DNA of 64,000 nucleotides from Eonycteris spelaea (lineage: Eukaryota > Chordata > Mammalia > Chiroptera > Pteropodidae): contig PUFA01000006.1 in NCBI GenBank assembly GCA_003508835.1, positions 2,852,001 to 2,916,000 of the forward strand, given 5' to 3'. The notes under the pieces were generated by a model. It was given only the letters and a program-made list of their open reading frames with translations, did not search any database and had not been told where the DNA came from. The position numbers were made by a program, and so were the translations under genes. Each line of letters opens with the position of its first letter. Within the stretch, counting starts at the first letter, position 1. This document shows, piece by piece, positions 35,696 to 47,539 of the stretch.

Positions 35696-35844
35696 GAGAT
35701 CCACTTTAATTTAAAAAATTTTTTAAAAAAAGCATAACAGTTATTTCACTCACAGAAATCAATGACACCTCATTGTGTCTGAAAACTCAAAAACATGTGA
35801 GGTTGCCATCTGGGAAAAAACATCTTGTGAGTTTGTAGTTTCAT
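35696..35844. repeat. Perfect 149-bp inverted repeat, left arm
   Basis: 149 bp, from 'gagatccactttaattt' to 'gtttgtagtttcat', recurring as an exact reverse complement at 37367-37515. The arms are 1522 bp apart. I see no mismatch by direct comparison. No terminal-repeat or target-duplication structure marks it as a transposon. Confidence 0.95.
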
Positions 35845-36921
35845 CCTAAAGAATTCAGTTTATGACTGAACGCCTGCACTTACTACATGGTACCATCTTT
35901 CTCTAAGAGAATGCATAGTACAATGGGAGTGGTCCTTCTCACTAGAGAAATTTTTGCTTTGTATTCCTATAACTTTGGGCTTGGTGAGTTTGGAGGTTCT
36001 AGTGCTCAAAGGAAGAATGATTTCACTAGGAAAGAGAGCTTGGGTTCTGATAAATTAGAAGCTGAGATTGTCTCCTGGCCACTGCCACTAAACCAACAGG
36101 CAGAGCTAGTGACAAGATGGGAGGTGAAATCTGACTGCAGTGTGTTTGCGAGAGAATTAGAAGATAGCAGTTCGAGACAGAAGTGTGGACCACTCTTTCT
36201 AGATTTTCTTCAGAGGAGAGCAAAGCAATGAGTGGTAACTGAGAGGGAAACGGAGCACAAGAAAGTTATTTTTCTTTAATATAACAAAAGAAATTAGCAC
36301 TTTCTTTTCCTTTTTGCACTCTCTCTTTAACATAATCGTAATGCTTTCTTTTTTCTTTTACTTAACAAAAATGAAATGGGAGCTTACAAATAAGGAAGAT
36401 GTTGTCCAACTCAGGTTTTCTCCAGGATGAGCACAGGCAGTGTCAGACAGGAGACTCACTGCAGGTGTTGAACATCAGCCAGCCAGTGAGGACACAGGAC
36501 AAGAGGATGGGATGCGAGTCTTACCTGGAACCGTGCAGCCACACCTGTGTCAAGGAAGTTGCGCTATTTCCTTTTGATTTTTCTAAAAGCTTTATTTACG
36601 ACGGAGCTTCTAAGAAAAGTAAAGCTTGTACTACAGGTCTACTGCCACAGGTGTGCAATATTGTCCCACCAATGTTAGCTAAATCATTATTAAGCAAACG
36701 TGAAATTGCACAGGAATCAACTGGGGATTTATGTTAAAATATAACTTCTGATTCTGTACTTGTTGGGGAGAAAGGGTGGAGGTGGAAACTAAAATTTTGC
36801 CAAGAGTAGGAGGAGAAAATGGACTTAAACTATTGTAAGATTTCTGCATTGTTTGGGAAGTGTTAAAGTACTTTATGTTTAAGTGAGAGTGTAATAAGTC
36901 AATGATGCAGATTTTATTTTC

Positions 36922-37066
36922 TAGAGCAAGAACTGGCACATTTTTTTTCTATAAAGAGACATATAGCAAATATTTAGACTTTGCAGGCCATATATGGTCT
37001 CAGTCTCATATTTGTCTTCTTTCTTTTTAACAACACTTGAAAAATGTAAGTTTGCTAACTCCTGCT
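36922..37066. mobile_element. Short hAT-like DNA transposon, unit 2
   Basis: Paralogue of 9850-9998 with the same terminal inverted repeats. Confidence 0.65.
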
Positions 37067-37366
37067 GTGGAGTAGGATAACTTTTGCTCCAGAGTAACAA
37101 CCAAAGGAATAATATAAGTAGTACATGAAACAGTAAAGCTCAAAGTATGATAAAATGCCTTGTAAAGTGACAAGCATGGTAAATATTAACCTAATGAATC
37201 TGTTGTGCATGCAGTAGGTACCTATTCTGTGCCAGGCACTTGGACACTGTGGATTCAGAGGCATGTGAACACACGGTCACAAACCTCATGGTTATGCTCT
37301 CTTACCGTCACAGAGGAGTCATATATAAGGACAATGTGCATTCCTCATGGTGCCCCTATGATTAGA

Positions 37367-37515
37367 ATGAAACTACAAACTCACAAGATGTTTTTTCCCA
37401 GATGGCAACCTCACATGTTTTTGAGTTTTCAGACACAATGAGGTGTCATTGATTTCTGTGAGTGAAATAACTGTTATGCTTTTTTTAAAAAATTTTTTAA
37501 ATTAAAGTGGATCTC
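37367..37515. repeat. Perfect 149-bp inverted repeat, right arm
   Basis: Exact reverse complement of 35696-35844. It replaces about 98 bp (10301-10398) present at the same position in unit 1. The flanking sequence on both sides ('cccctatgattagaatg' and 'aagcttctcaagaccct') matches unit 1, so this arm is the derived one. Confidence 0.95.
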
Positions 37516-37872
37516 AAGCTTCTCAAGACCCTATATATTTTCTAAACTTCCAAGTTGTTATCTGCAACCTCACCTCCCCAAACAGAGAGAACTGAGCCTC
37601 TGCTAAGTGGAATATTTTTATGACTGAGGGGCATAAATGCCAACTTCTGAACTTCGTGAGGGATCTTCCCTCAAAAGCTCTGTAAGTCCCCAAACTCATA
37701 AATAGTTCTGTGAAATAGAAACCCAGATCACCCCTCATTCTCTATTATACCACAAAATATACTGTCACCATGGAAAAATAGAGTACACATACCAACAACT
37801 GGAAAACAATAATATGAACACAGTGTAAAGTGGATGCTGGGCAGTGTTCTAGATTTATTCATTAGCTAAATC

Positions 37873-38050
37873 AGGAGTCTCCAACCCCCAGACCACAGAC
37901 TGGTTCCAGTCCACGGCCTGTGAGAAACCAGGTTGCACAGTAGGAGGTGAGCGTCAGGAGAGCCAGTAAAGCTTCATCTGTATTTCAGCCGTTCCCCAGT
38001 GCTAGCTACACTGCCTCAACTGCACTTCAGATCATCAGGCATTAGTTTCT
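37873..38050 (+). mobile_element. MER1-type element, left part, unit 2
   Basis: Paralogue of 10742-10921 ('caggagtctccaacccc...'). The right end is absent because sequence after the nested L1 was rearranged in this unit. Confidence 0.8.
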
Positions 38051-39275
38051 TTTTTTTAAATTGTGTTTTATTACTAGTTTCTAGTATACAGTACATTGAA
38101 TAGACAATTACATAGTTATAAAACGATTCCCTTATTCACCCTCTCTCTCCTCTGGCCCTCCACCTAGCCATTACATTATTACTAGCTACACGACCTATGC
38201 CGTGTTCTCTATCCCCGTGACCATCTATTAACTACTGATGTACTTCTTTAATCCTTCACCCCTGTTTTACAGTCCCCCAACCTCCCTCCCCCTCATCACT
38301 ATATTGTTCTCTATATTTGTGAGCCTGTTTTTGATTAGTTTGTTCTTTTTTTCCTTAGATTCATCAGATAAGTGAAATCATATGGTATTTATCTTTCTGT
38401 CTAACTTATTTCACTCAACATAGTAATCTCTAGGTCCATCCATGTTGTTGGAAATGGTAGGATTTCATTTTTTTAACGGGTGAGTAATATTCCATTGTGT
38501 ATATGAACCATAACTTCTTTATCCAACGTCTGTTGATGGGCATCTAGGTTGCTTCTGTATCGTGGCTGTTGTAATTTGTGCTGCCATGAACAATTTAGGG
38601 ATGCATAGATCTTTATGAATTATTGTTTCGGGTTTTTTTTGGATAAATACCCAGAAGTGCAATTGCTGGGCCAAAAGGCAATATCCATTTTTAATTTTTT
38701 CAGAAACCTCCATACTGTTTTCCATAGTGGTTGTACCAATTTGCAATCCCACCAACTGTGTATGAGAGTTCCCTTTCTCCACATCTCCACCAACACTTGT
38801 TCTTTGATCTATTAATGATAGCCATTCTGATAGGTGTAAGGTGATTTCTTGTGGTTTTAATTTACATTTCTCTGATGATTAGTGACATTGAACATTGTTT
38901 CATGTCTATCGGTCATCGTTCTCTTCTCTTTGAAGAAATATCTGTTCAGGTCTTTTGCTTATTTTTAAAATGAATTGTTTTTGTTGTTGTTGAGTTTTAT
39001 GAGTTCTTTATCTATTTTAGATATAAGCCATTATCAGATGTGTCATAAGCAAATATCTTTTCCCATTCAGTCAGTTGTCTTTTCGTTTTGTTGATGGTTT
39101 CCTTTGCTGTACGAAACCTTTCTAGTTTGGTGTAGTCCTATTTGTTTATTTTTCTTCTGTTTCCCTTGTCTGAGGGATATATCCAAAAAGAAATTACTGT
39201 TAGCAATATCAGAGTGGTTACTGCCTATGTTTTCTTCTAGAAGTTTTATGGTTTTAGGTCTTACTTTTAAGTTTT
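38051..39275 (-). mobile_element. 5'-truncated L1 nested in MER1, unit 2
   Basis: Paralogue of 10922-12787 without the 5S-headed insertion (uninterrupted around 39000-39050) and lacking the part equivalent to about 12370-12787. Confidence 0.85.
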
Positions 39276-39319
39276 TCAAGATAATTAAGTTATTGCTTTG
39301 ATAAACCTAGAAGGTATTT

Positions 39320-39695
39320 AAGTCAAACAGAAAATGATAATACTATATGATTTCATGCATATGCAGAATTTAAAAAGAAGAAGAACAAACTAATCAAAAA
39401 CAGACTCACAAATATCATGCACAATTTGGTGATGCACAGAGGGAAGGGAGGTTTGAGGGACTGGGAGAATGGAGTGAAGGGCTAAAGTGGTACAAATTAG
39501 TAGCTGATGGGTGGTCACAAAGATGGGAGCATGGCATAGGGAATGCAATTAGCATTAATACATTGGCTTGGTGGAGGGTCAGAGAAGGAAAGGAGCAATT
39601 GAGGGGATCATTTTCTAACTATACAGATGTCTAACCAATGTATTATACACTTGAAGCTAATTAAAATTTAAAAAATAAAATAAAATAATATAAAT
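39320..39695 (+). mobile_element. HAL1-type 3' end, unit 2
   Basis: Resembles the terminal 350 bp of the HAL1 at 31151-33735 ('ggtgatgcacagagg', 'gactgggagaatgg', A-rich end near 39670). It is a separate copy and is absent from unit 1. Confidence 0.6.
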
Positions 39696-39769
39696 AGAAA
39701 AAACTTTTTTATTTAGGAAATTCAAAATCTGTGAAAATGAAACGATACACTCCCAAATAACCAATGGGT

Positions 39770-39905
39770 CAAAGAAGAAATCATAGGAAAAATTAGAAAA
39801 TACCTTGAGGTTAAGGAACATGAAAACACAACATAAGAAAACTATGGGATGCAGCAAAAGCAATGCTTAGAGGGAAATTTATAGCTGTAAATGTTCATAT
39901 TTAAA
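39770..39905 (+). mobile_element. L1 ORF2 fragment, unit 2
   Basis: Paralogue of 16325-16495 ('gaaatcataggaaaaattag', 'gcttagagggaaatttatag'). Confidence 0.6.
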
Positions 39906-40224
39906 AGACAAGAGGGGAGTGATATCAAAGTGGTGGAAAATAAGTTTTCTACCATCTTCTCCCTGAAAGAACACTAATTTTGACAATCACCTATAGATGA
40001 GAGTACCTTTATAGAAATCCAGAAATCCAGTGAAGTTCCAGCACATCACTGCAGCGCACACACACACGCATGCACACACACACACACACACACACGCACA
40101 CACGCACGCACAATTCAAGACTGAAAGCATTGAAGGGGATAAAAGGAACAGTTTGCATTTACAGAATCACTGCTTCCCCTAGGAGGCAGAGCTCAGTGCC
40201 AAGATAGCCCTTCTCAGCTGGTGA

Positions 40225-40680
40225 ATTCTCTCATGGGAGAAAGTGAGAGCACATGACAGACTTGACAGTATTATGTTAATTTAAGCAAAATAAGTTAGAC
40301 AAATGGTGAGTAATCTCATTTATATGTGGAATCAAAACAAGCCAGACTCAAGGAACAGAGAGCAGAATGGTGGTTGTCTCTTGTTGGAGTGTGGGAGAAA
40401 TGGAGAGATGTTGGTCAAAGAGTAAAAAACTTCAGTTTAAGATGAATAAGTCTGGAGATGTAACATACAGCACGGTGACTATAGTTAGCAATACTGTGTT
40501 GTACACTTGAAAATTACTAAGAATGTGATCTTAAATATTCTACACACACACACACTCACACACACACACAAAGGTAATTATGTGAAATGATACAAGTGTT
40601 AACTAACCCTATTGTGGCAATCATTTTATAATATATACATGTTCCAAATCATCATAATGAACATCTCTTTCTGTAAGATG
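40225..40680 (+). mobile_element. L1 3' UTR, unit 2
   Basis: Paralogue of 16805-17265 ('cacggtgactatagttagca', 'ttgtacacttgaaaattact'). Confidence 0.8.
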
Positions 40681-40734
40681 CAATTCAACCCATAACACTG
40701 ACTTATTCTGAACTTGAACTATCCCTAGGTTCCA

Positions 40735-41165
40735 GTCTAGTCATTTGGCCTTCAGGGTGCCAGTCTCAATATCCCCTCCTCCTGAAGTTCTACCTTAGTC
40801 CCCCATGTAGTCTCTCTCTTCTTTGTGTTCCCATAGCACTCTCTGTGACTTTGTATGTGCAATTTCCTGTTAGAAAAGTACTCCCTTTTATCCGTTTGGT
40901 AAATTTGTAGTCATTATCCAGAGCTCAGTGCAAGAGTTCTCCTGAGAAATCATCATGTCCCTTCCCACAAGCAGCTAATCGCTCTCCTGTCTCTGCACCT
41001 TGGACATCTCCCAATACTGTTTGTATCACAGTGTACTGATATGTTTTGAGTGTTTCTCCTCAGTAGACCATGAGCTCTCTGGAGGGCACAGACACTGTGT
41101 CATTTTACCTGCATATAATGTGAGAGGGTAATGTCAGTAAATGTTTGTTGAGTTGAATTGAACAT
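40735..41165 (+). mobile_element. L2 3' end, unit 2
   Basis: Paralogue of 17330-17765, keeping about 25 bp ('tctcccaatactgtttgtat') that unit 1 lacks. Confidence 0.7.
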
Positions 41166-41689
41166 GTAGTAAGAGAGGGAAGGATGAAAAATTGATGGAA
41201 ACATTTGGAACGCCATACCAGTATCTACGGCATGTTCCACTAATCTCCCCATCCAGTGCTCATGGCAGATGTCTCTACTGAGCCTTGGTGTGTCTCAGAA
41301 TCTGTCACCACCTAATGTTCTACACAGTGTTTGAAAACAGGCTGACTCTGTTTTGATGTCTCTGAGTGCGACTAATGACTCCAGTGATGGTGGTTTCAAA
41401 TCAGACATCTACTTCAGACAGCTCTCATGATAGTATCCAAAGGAGCTATCTCCTCCATCTATACTTGGGACTGATTCTGACCATAATTATGAAGGACGTG
41501 CTTGTGTTCTGCCCGATCCAAGAAACAGAGGAAGGTGGCTGAGTGGTGGTGGTCCCTGATCACTCTGCGTCTAATTACGAAAAAATATATATGTTTGTAA
41601 GACAAACAGAACGGATCAGCCATCTGACATACACTGGGAGTAAGTTTGAGCATACATTACATGTATATTTTACCAAAAGTACTGCATAT

Positions 41690-41885
41690 TTCATCTGCAT
41701 AATTTAATAAATTAAATATTTACCATAATTAATCCCCACAACTACCCTATGAGGTTATTGCTCCATTTCTCTGATGTTGAAACTGAAGCACAAGGAGGCT
41801 AGTATCTTGTCCAATAATACACCAGAAGTGGCAGGATCAGGATTGATTTTAAGTTCCTACTATCCAGGGCTTTGCTCCCATGTGA
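41690..41885 (-). mobile_element. MIR, unit 2
   Basis: 'accctatgaggttattgctc', 'gatgttgaaactgaagcaca' and 'gtggcaggatcaggattgat' read as antisense MIR. Paralogue in unit 3 at 59335-59520; lost from unit 1. Confidence 0.7.
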
Positions 41886-43379
41886 AATATTCATCAGCAG
41901 CTTTTCTTGAGTCAAGCTGTACTAAGGATCTTACAGATGCTCAAGGCATATTCCCTTCCTTGCATAAGGTCACAGACTTTGGAATCACAAGACAGCGCAC
42001 ATCAGGCTAGGACCAAGGACCCAACATTATGGAGACAGTGAAGTAGGGCACTGTGGCTGAGATCAGAATAGAGTCCTTCCCTGACAATCTGCCTGGAAAA
42101 CCCCTATTCATTCTTTATGGTCCATAAAATCCTTCCCTGACATGCATGCCTAGCCCTCGCACCTGTATTTTCTATGCACTGAGGAAGTGGGGCTGAGGAA
42201 GGCTTCTGGGGGCCTGGAGAATCCCACAGCACACAGGCTTATTAAGAAGTTGCCTGATTTATCCTCCCTGAGGATCAAATACTGAAGGGGAATCTAGCAG
42301 GCTCCTGGCTCATCCTCACAGAGCCCAGTACCAAGTAAGGAGAGGAAGGGCACTGGCAGGGGCCTGAGCCATGCAGACCCACCCTAGACCTCCTCTGCCT
42401 GATGCTCCCTACCTGTCCGACTGGGTTCCTCCACCTCCTTTCTATCCACATCAGACTCTCCAAGCCTAAGCATCTATATGCTTGACTACCCGACCTCTGT
42501 CCTCCTCTATTCATTGATTTCTCCGTCTTTTTGTCTTTCTTTGTCTTTCTTTGTCTTTTGGCTGTGCTCTTCGGTTGAGATGGGGAGAAAAGTGGAAGGA
42601 AGTGAAAAATGTTGCTGTGGAACTGAGGCCTCCTCTGCAATCCATTGAGAATTTGGGAAAAGACACTGGTAGGAGAGATAAAGGTAGGGATGATAAGTCA
42701 AGAAGGGTTGATTGAAGTTTCAGGGCAGTCATTGTGCTGAAGGAAGACACTGAAACTGGAAGAACTGTGATGTTCTCGTTGGGAAGGGAAGGAAGTAACT
42801 GCTTTCAAGCAGGATACTGATGTCCTGGCATTCCTCTGGCACAGCCCTAGGCCATGCCCTGGATTGGCTGCAAAGGAGGGTCATAGTGAGCTTGGAGCCC
42901 CACATTCATCTCTCCAGGCCCTTCATCCTATTTCTCTGAACTCTCCTGTTTTCCTCAATTCTGAGCCATATTCTAGTCACCAAGTATGAAAGGGACTGGG
43001 AGTGGATGCCTATTGGGAGACTAGTGCAATAGTCCAGGCATCAGGTCCAGATGAAACTGGATGAAGAAGAGCGAGAGAGACAGCCAAGTCCTTAACTCTT
43101 CCAAATATTGTGAACCTGATGCCCTCCTGCCCACCAGCAACACTGGTCACAATGCATCCCAGACATTTTGTCTGATCCTCTCATGGATCAGAAAGTTTAC
43201 AACCATGTCTTTGTCCATTTCACTCCAGCTCCTAGTACAGGCCTGATAAGTAGGATGTCCATCAAATCCTCTTCTTCACGGTGTCATTGATCAAATGATT
43301 AACAAAGACCAGTTATTGACCATTTGATAAATGTTGGCCATCTGATAAGTGGCACCATGAGAAAGAGGATTGATGGAAA

Positions 43380-43570
43380 TTAGACTTACGGAGCTCCAGC
43401 GCTGTGCTAGACTCAATGCTGGGTACTTCACACATATCATGTTTTGCTTCTCATGGATCTCTCCCTGGGAAATTGAGTGTCAAAGAGATTTCATCGCTTG
43501 AACAGGGCCAGAGTAGAAGTACTAAGACTTGAATTCAAGTCCTCTGATTCCAAATTCCATGCTTGTGCAC
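43380..43570 (-). mobile_element. MIR-like fragment, unit 2
   Basis: 'ctgtgctagactcaatgctg', 'ttgaacagggccagagtaga' and 'gacttgaattcaagtcctct' read as antisense MIR. Paralogue at 61165-61350. Confidence 0.6.
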
Positions 43571-44480
43571 TAGAATATGTCACGTTCTATGACATCACGG
43601 AATCAGCACTAACTATGAAGAAATAAATTAAACCCAAGCACAGTCTTTAACTGGGCTTCCTGCCTATCATAAATCTCAGGTCCAAGAAAGAAAGGGACTC
43701 TAAATGATAGATTACCAGTGGAAGGAGTATTCCCACCAGGCTGAGAGGACTAAGAGATGCCAAATCTGTCTTTAAAGCAAATAAATAAACAAACACAAAC
43801 ACACAAATAAATAAAGGACAGCTGTTATTCTGCCTCAATTATAGCTTTAGGGTCAAGCACAAAGACCCTTTCCTTTAGTTATGGGTAAGGCCAGGAAAAG
43901 GCTGAGCGGTGAGCAACACCACCTGAAAGAAAATCAGAAGCTTCAGGGAGGCCAAAAGATTCAAGAAACACAGACCTGGATAAAATTTTCTAAATACTTT
44001 TAAGGTTTCTGGAGTTATATATTTTCTCCACATATCTGACTCACTCTGTCTATATAACTAGAGTAATCAGATGTTTAAAGCCCCAAAGGAAAGTGTTCAC
44101 ACTGCTTGTCTTCAGAGAAGAGGGAGGGGAGAGCTTCAAATCTTCATCATCTCATTCTTCAGCCAAGACTAGGAGAAAAGAGCCCGCAAGCAATGCACTC
44201 TGTGTTGGTAGCTGCTGAAGGGAAGGAAAGAAGATAGCTTTGCGAGAGCTGATAGACAGGATGAAATAAAGCCATGGAGGTCTGGAAAGAAGATTTGGGG
44301 CTGAGAAACAGAAAGTTCCATGAAAGATTCCCTCCCTCCTCAAATTTAGATTCATCCCAGCTAGACCTTTATCTCTGAATTGATTATTTTTAAGTAGGAT
44401 CCAAATAACCACTGGCCTCGCCAGCAACTGAATGAGCATGTTACCTGAATATGAAGCTAAGCTGGGCCACTAGCAGGTCT

Positions 44481-44496
44481 GTTTCTCTTTCTGCAG
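44481..44496 (+). promoter_or_regulatory. Splice acceptor of OR-Y coding exon, unit 2
   Basis: Polypyrimidine tract and AG ('gtttctctttctgcag') ending 10 nt before the ATG at 44507. OR genes typically have non-coding 5' exons spliced to an intronless coding exon, so this placement supports 44507 as the true start. Confidence 0.65.
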
Positions 44497-44506
44497 CTGA
44501 AGAGGA

Positions 44507-45454
44507 ATGAAGCATTTTTCCTGGGAGAACCACAGGTCCATGTCTGAGTTTGTCCTTCTGGGTTTCTCCAGGGATTCAAAAATTAATATAATCCTCTTCA
44601 ACATCTTTCTTTTCCTCTACCTCTCTACACTTGTGGGCAATGGACTCATTGTCACCTTGATCCACCTGGACTCCCACCTCCACACACTCATGTACTTCTA
44701 CCTCAGAGTCCTCTCCATGCTTAACATGAGTAATGTCACCACCACTGTGCCACAGATGTTGGTGCATCGGGTCAGCCAGAAGAAAACTATCTCCTATGTT
44801 GGATGTGTGATGCAGATGTATATCTTTCTGGTGTTGGGCATCACTGGGGGCTGGCTGTTCTCTGTCATGACCTATGACAGATATGTAGCCATCTGCCACC
44901 CACTTAGGTACAAGGTTATCATGAGCCCATGGCTGTGTGGGGCAATGGTGGTCTTTTGTGGATTGTGGGGTGTCAGCTGTTCCCTAGTCTACATGGTCTT
45001 CACAATGCACCTGCCTTACAGTGGCCCCAATGAGATCAATCACTTCTTCTGTGAGGTTCCTGCTATTCTAAAAGTGGCCTGTGCAGACACATGCCTCAAT
45101 GACCGAGTCGATTTCATTCTGGGCTTCATCCTTCTCCTGGTACCCCTTTCCTTCATTCCGGCCTCTTATATTCGCATCTTTGCCACCATCTTGAGAATCC
45201 CTTCAACCCAGGGTCAACTCAAGGCCGTCTCCACCTGGGCCTCCCACATCACCATGACAACCATGTTCTGTGGACCTGCCATGTTTATGTACATGAACCC
45301 TGGGGCCGATGCCTCTCTTAAGCTGGACAAGAAATTCACCCTATTCAACAATGTCATCTCTGCCTTTCTCAATCCCATCATCCATAGCCTCAGAAACAAA
45401 GACGTGAAGAGGGATTTCTTCAAGTTAACAGGCTGGGACAGTGTCTCTGAGTGA
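44507..45454 (+). CDS. Olfactory receptor Y, class II, open reading frame
   Basis: Full-length seven-transmembrane odorant receptor frame, 315 codons, in the family's usual 305-320 range. Such receptors sit in olfactory cilia and signal through Golf. Visible landmarks: FVLLGF at 15-20; GN at 44-45 (TM1); the expected PMYFFL box reads LMYFYL (61-66); TM3 Cys100; MTYDRYVAIC (121-130) followed by HPLRY; Cys182 in extracellular loop 2; KAVSTWASHIT (239-249); NPIIH (289-293) followed by SLRNKDVK. Several positions depart from near-invariant OR residues: Cys to Ser172, NPxxY Tyr to His293, MAYDRY Ala to Thr122, and TCASH Cys to Trp244. The N-terminal N-H-R lacks a glycosylation sequon. The frame is open but may be drifting. 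It is OR2-like; subfamily not assigned. The X gene converges on it from 4.2 kb away. Confidence 0.88.
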   Translation: MKHFSWENHRSMSEFVLLGFSRDSKINIILFNIFLFLYLSTLVGNGLIVTLIHLDSHLHTLMYFYLRVLSMLNMSNVTTTVPQMLVHRVSQKKTISYVGCVMQMYIFLVLGITGGWLFSVMTYDRYVAICHPLRYKVIMSPWLCGAMVVFCGLWGVSCSLVYMVFTMHLPYSGPNEINHFFCEVPAILKVACADTCLNDRVDFILGFILLLVPLSFIPASYIRIFATILRIPSTQGQLKAVSTWASHITMTTMFCGPAMFMYMNPGADASLKLDKKFTLFNNVISAFLNPIIHSLRNKDVKRDFFKLTGWDSVSE

Positions 45455-47068
45455 GGCCACTAAAACACAGAAGGCCACAGCCGGATGTAAAACCACATAA
45501 TCTGTGGGTTTTCCACCCATTCTCTCCCATAACCCAATGGACAGTTAAGAATCATTGACTTCTATTTGGGGAGATGTGAAGGTAGGTACCGGTCTGGGAC
45601 TTGTTGATGGCTTCTGCAGCTGGGCTATCCTCAAACACCAACTGTAGACAGCGTGCCAACACAGAAGTTCTGTTTGATTCAAACTATTAGTCCTCTTTTT
45701 GATTAATGTTAGGCTTCTTTAGCATCAGAATTGTTGAGCCTTCATTAACTAAGAGCTCTCAATAAAAGTGATGGTTCAGATGGAGGTGATACAGATTCAA
45801 TCCAGCCAGATGTCAGTGCAGTGCTGTAAACTCAATAAGGAATTAATGATGATTGTGGTATTGGTGGCATTGTGGTGTTTATGACTTGTATAAGAAAGGA
45901 TAATATTTGACTTCCCATTTCACAGCTGGTTATAGAAACTTTTCTGAACAAGCTTTGGAATGTAATAAGGAAGGGGACTTAGGATAGATGCTGAGGTATT
46001 GGGAGAGAGAGCTGACAAGAGCCATACGGAAAGATCAGAAGGATGCACAGAGTCCTCAAGAAACAAGGGTAAAGGTAATGGTAGTAGAGAAATTATAAGG
46101 GTTGATCATGTATCCAGGCTACATCAAAAGATAATAATAGTACATTGGAAAGAGATGGAGGATAAGGGGAAAATTCATTTTAGGAAACAAAATTTCAGAG
46201 AGAAACCTCTATGAAGAGGAGACGACGCTCATTATGGAAAGGAACATATGACATACATGGGGCCCAAGGGTTGAAAATTTGGGGTGGTAGCAACCAGAGA
46301 TGGAATAGACAGGACAGAGTTGAAATCTCAGCCCCTCCATTTCCTAACTGTGGGCCTTAGGATATGACTCCTTAAGCACCTGAACATGAGTTTTCCGAGC
46401 CTCTGTTTTTTCTTTGGTAACATGGAAATAATAATACTTACTTTAAAGGGTTACATAGACTGTCACCTTTTTTGTCCAATAAGGAGATAGAAACTACTCA
46501 GTAAGTAAAACAGGGGAGATTTAACATAAAGAAATACTAACTATGATGAGACTAACTATAAGACAAAGAGAAACACTATGTGGTATCCGTGGGCCAAAAA
46601 TAGCAGTCAAGTTAGGACAAATAAGGGAGGGATTCAGACTTCATTTGGAGAAAGCGCGTTTCACGTGAAAGGCAGAAGATTTCACTGGTTTGGCAAAGCC
46701 AGAGTTCGTCTGGAGTTGCGAACTATAGGCCACCTTCCAGAGAGCAGGTAAGGGAGCCGGCAATTAGCAAACAGTGGTGTGAACATATAGTTAGATGCTG
46801 GGTGCTAATGGGACAGGAATCCTCCAGAGTGCGTGTGTTTGCAGATGGAATAATTTCTCGTTCTGTGACCCTGAAGACTTCAGGTGCTGTACGCATGCTG
46901 GTAGAGGTTGCCGCAAGTGCACAAGTTGGCTGCGTGCAGATCACTCCAGGGCTTCTGGAGGGAATCAGGCAGGTGGCTGGCAGTGTGGAGCTCAGACTTC
47001 CACAATGAGAGGGCACCAGACTGAGATTCCAAGGTCATTGTGCCTTCTGGGCCGCAAGAGGCCCAGGC
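45455..47068. other. OR-Y 3' flank, unit 2
   Basis: Contains a sense MIR at about 46330-46460 ('cctgaacatgagttttccga', 'acatggaaataataatactt') and an unclassified tract at 46470-47065. Frames at 46723-47148 are not supported by any paralogue. Unit 3 carries the first ~1.25 kb at about 99% identity (62779-64000). Unit 1 lacks it entirely, owing to the 2.5-kb deletion. Confidence 0.6.
45761..45766 (+). terminator. Candidate polyadenylation signal of OR-Y, unit 2
   Basis: AATAAA about 307 bp after the OR-Y stop. The same hexamer is kept at 63049-63054 behind the unit 3 pseudogene. Plausible but not proven. Confidence 0.4.
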
Positions 47069-47539
47069 TGGAAGATGCAGGGAACCTCATTGTTCCTGCA
47101 GTGTCCCTCCAGTGCCTTCTAAGAAGGTTTAGCATCATGCTCACTTAAAAGAAAATATTTAAGGGAATTATGTTGTTTATTAGACAGCACAGATGGAAAG
47201 CAACATTTGGAACCGAGAGGCAATAAATGGTAACTGATACAGTCCCAACTTTCGGCTAATCATCCCTCTATGAACATTCAAACTCCTTTACAACGAACAA
47301 AACATCTCTATATTTTTACCTAACAAGATACATCTCTTCTTGCAAGTGAAGGAGATCATAGACTATGTAAATATTCCTCAAATTCAACCACAATCTCACT
47401 GAATAGTCTGTTACATGAAAACAATATTATATTGTTAGCATCCAATAACATGTGTATTCAATATCTTTTAAATGTTGATAAGAAATAGGAGAATGATTAT
47501 GTAAAATAAACCTATGAAATTACAAGCATAGTGTTCTCC

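Noticed and set aside
35696..37515. Inverted repeat as ends of a DNA transposon
   Set aside because: The interior is ordinary unit sequence shared with unit 1, and there is no target-site duplication or transposase.
42275..42640. 121-codon minus-strand frame upstream of OR-Y
   Set aside because: Paralogous sequence in units 1 and 3 does not keep the frame, and no domain is recognised.
43455..43475. Possible Olf1/EBF site ('ctctccctgggaaattg') upstream of OR-Y
   Set aside because: The spacing within the motif is one base short of the usual form and it lies inside a MIR-like fragment about 1 kb from the coding exon; too weak to report.
46723..47148. Overlapping frames of 68-117 codons on both strands in the OR-Y 3' flank
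   Set aside because: No recognisable domain, both strands open over the same stretch, and no intact paralogue within the window to support coding.
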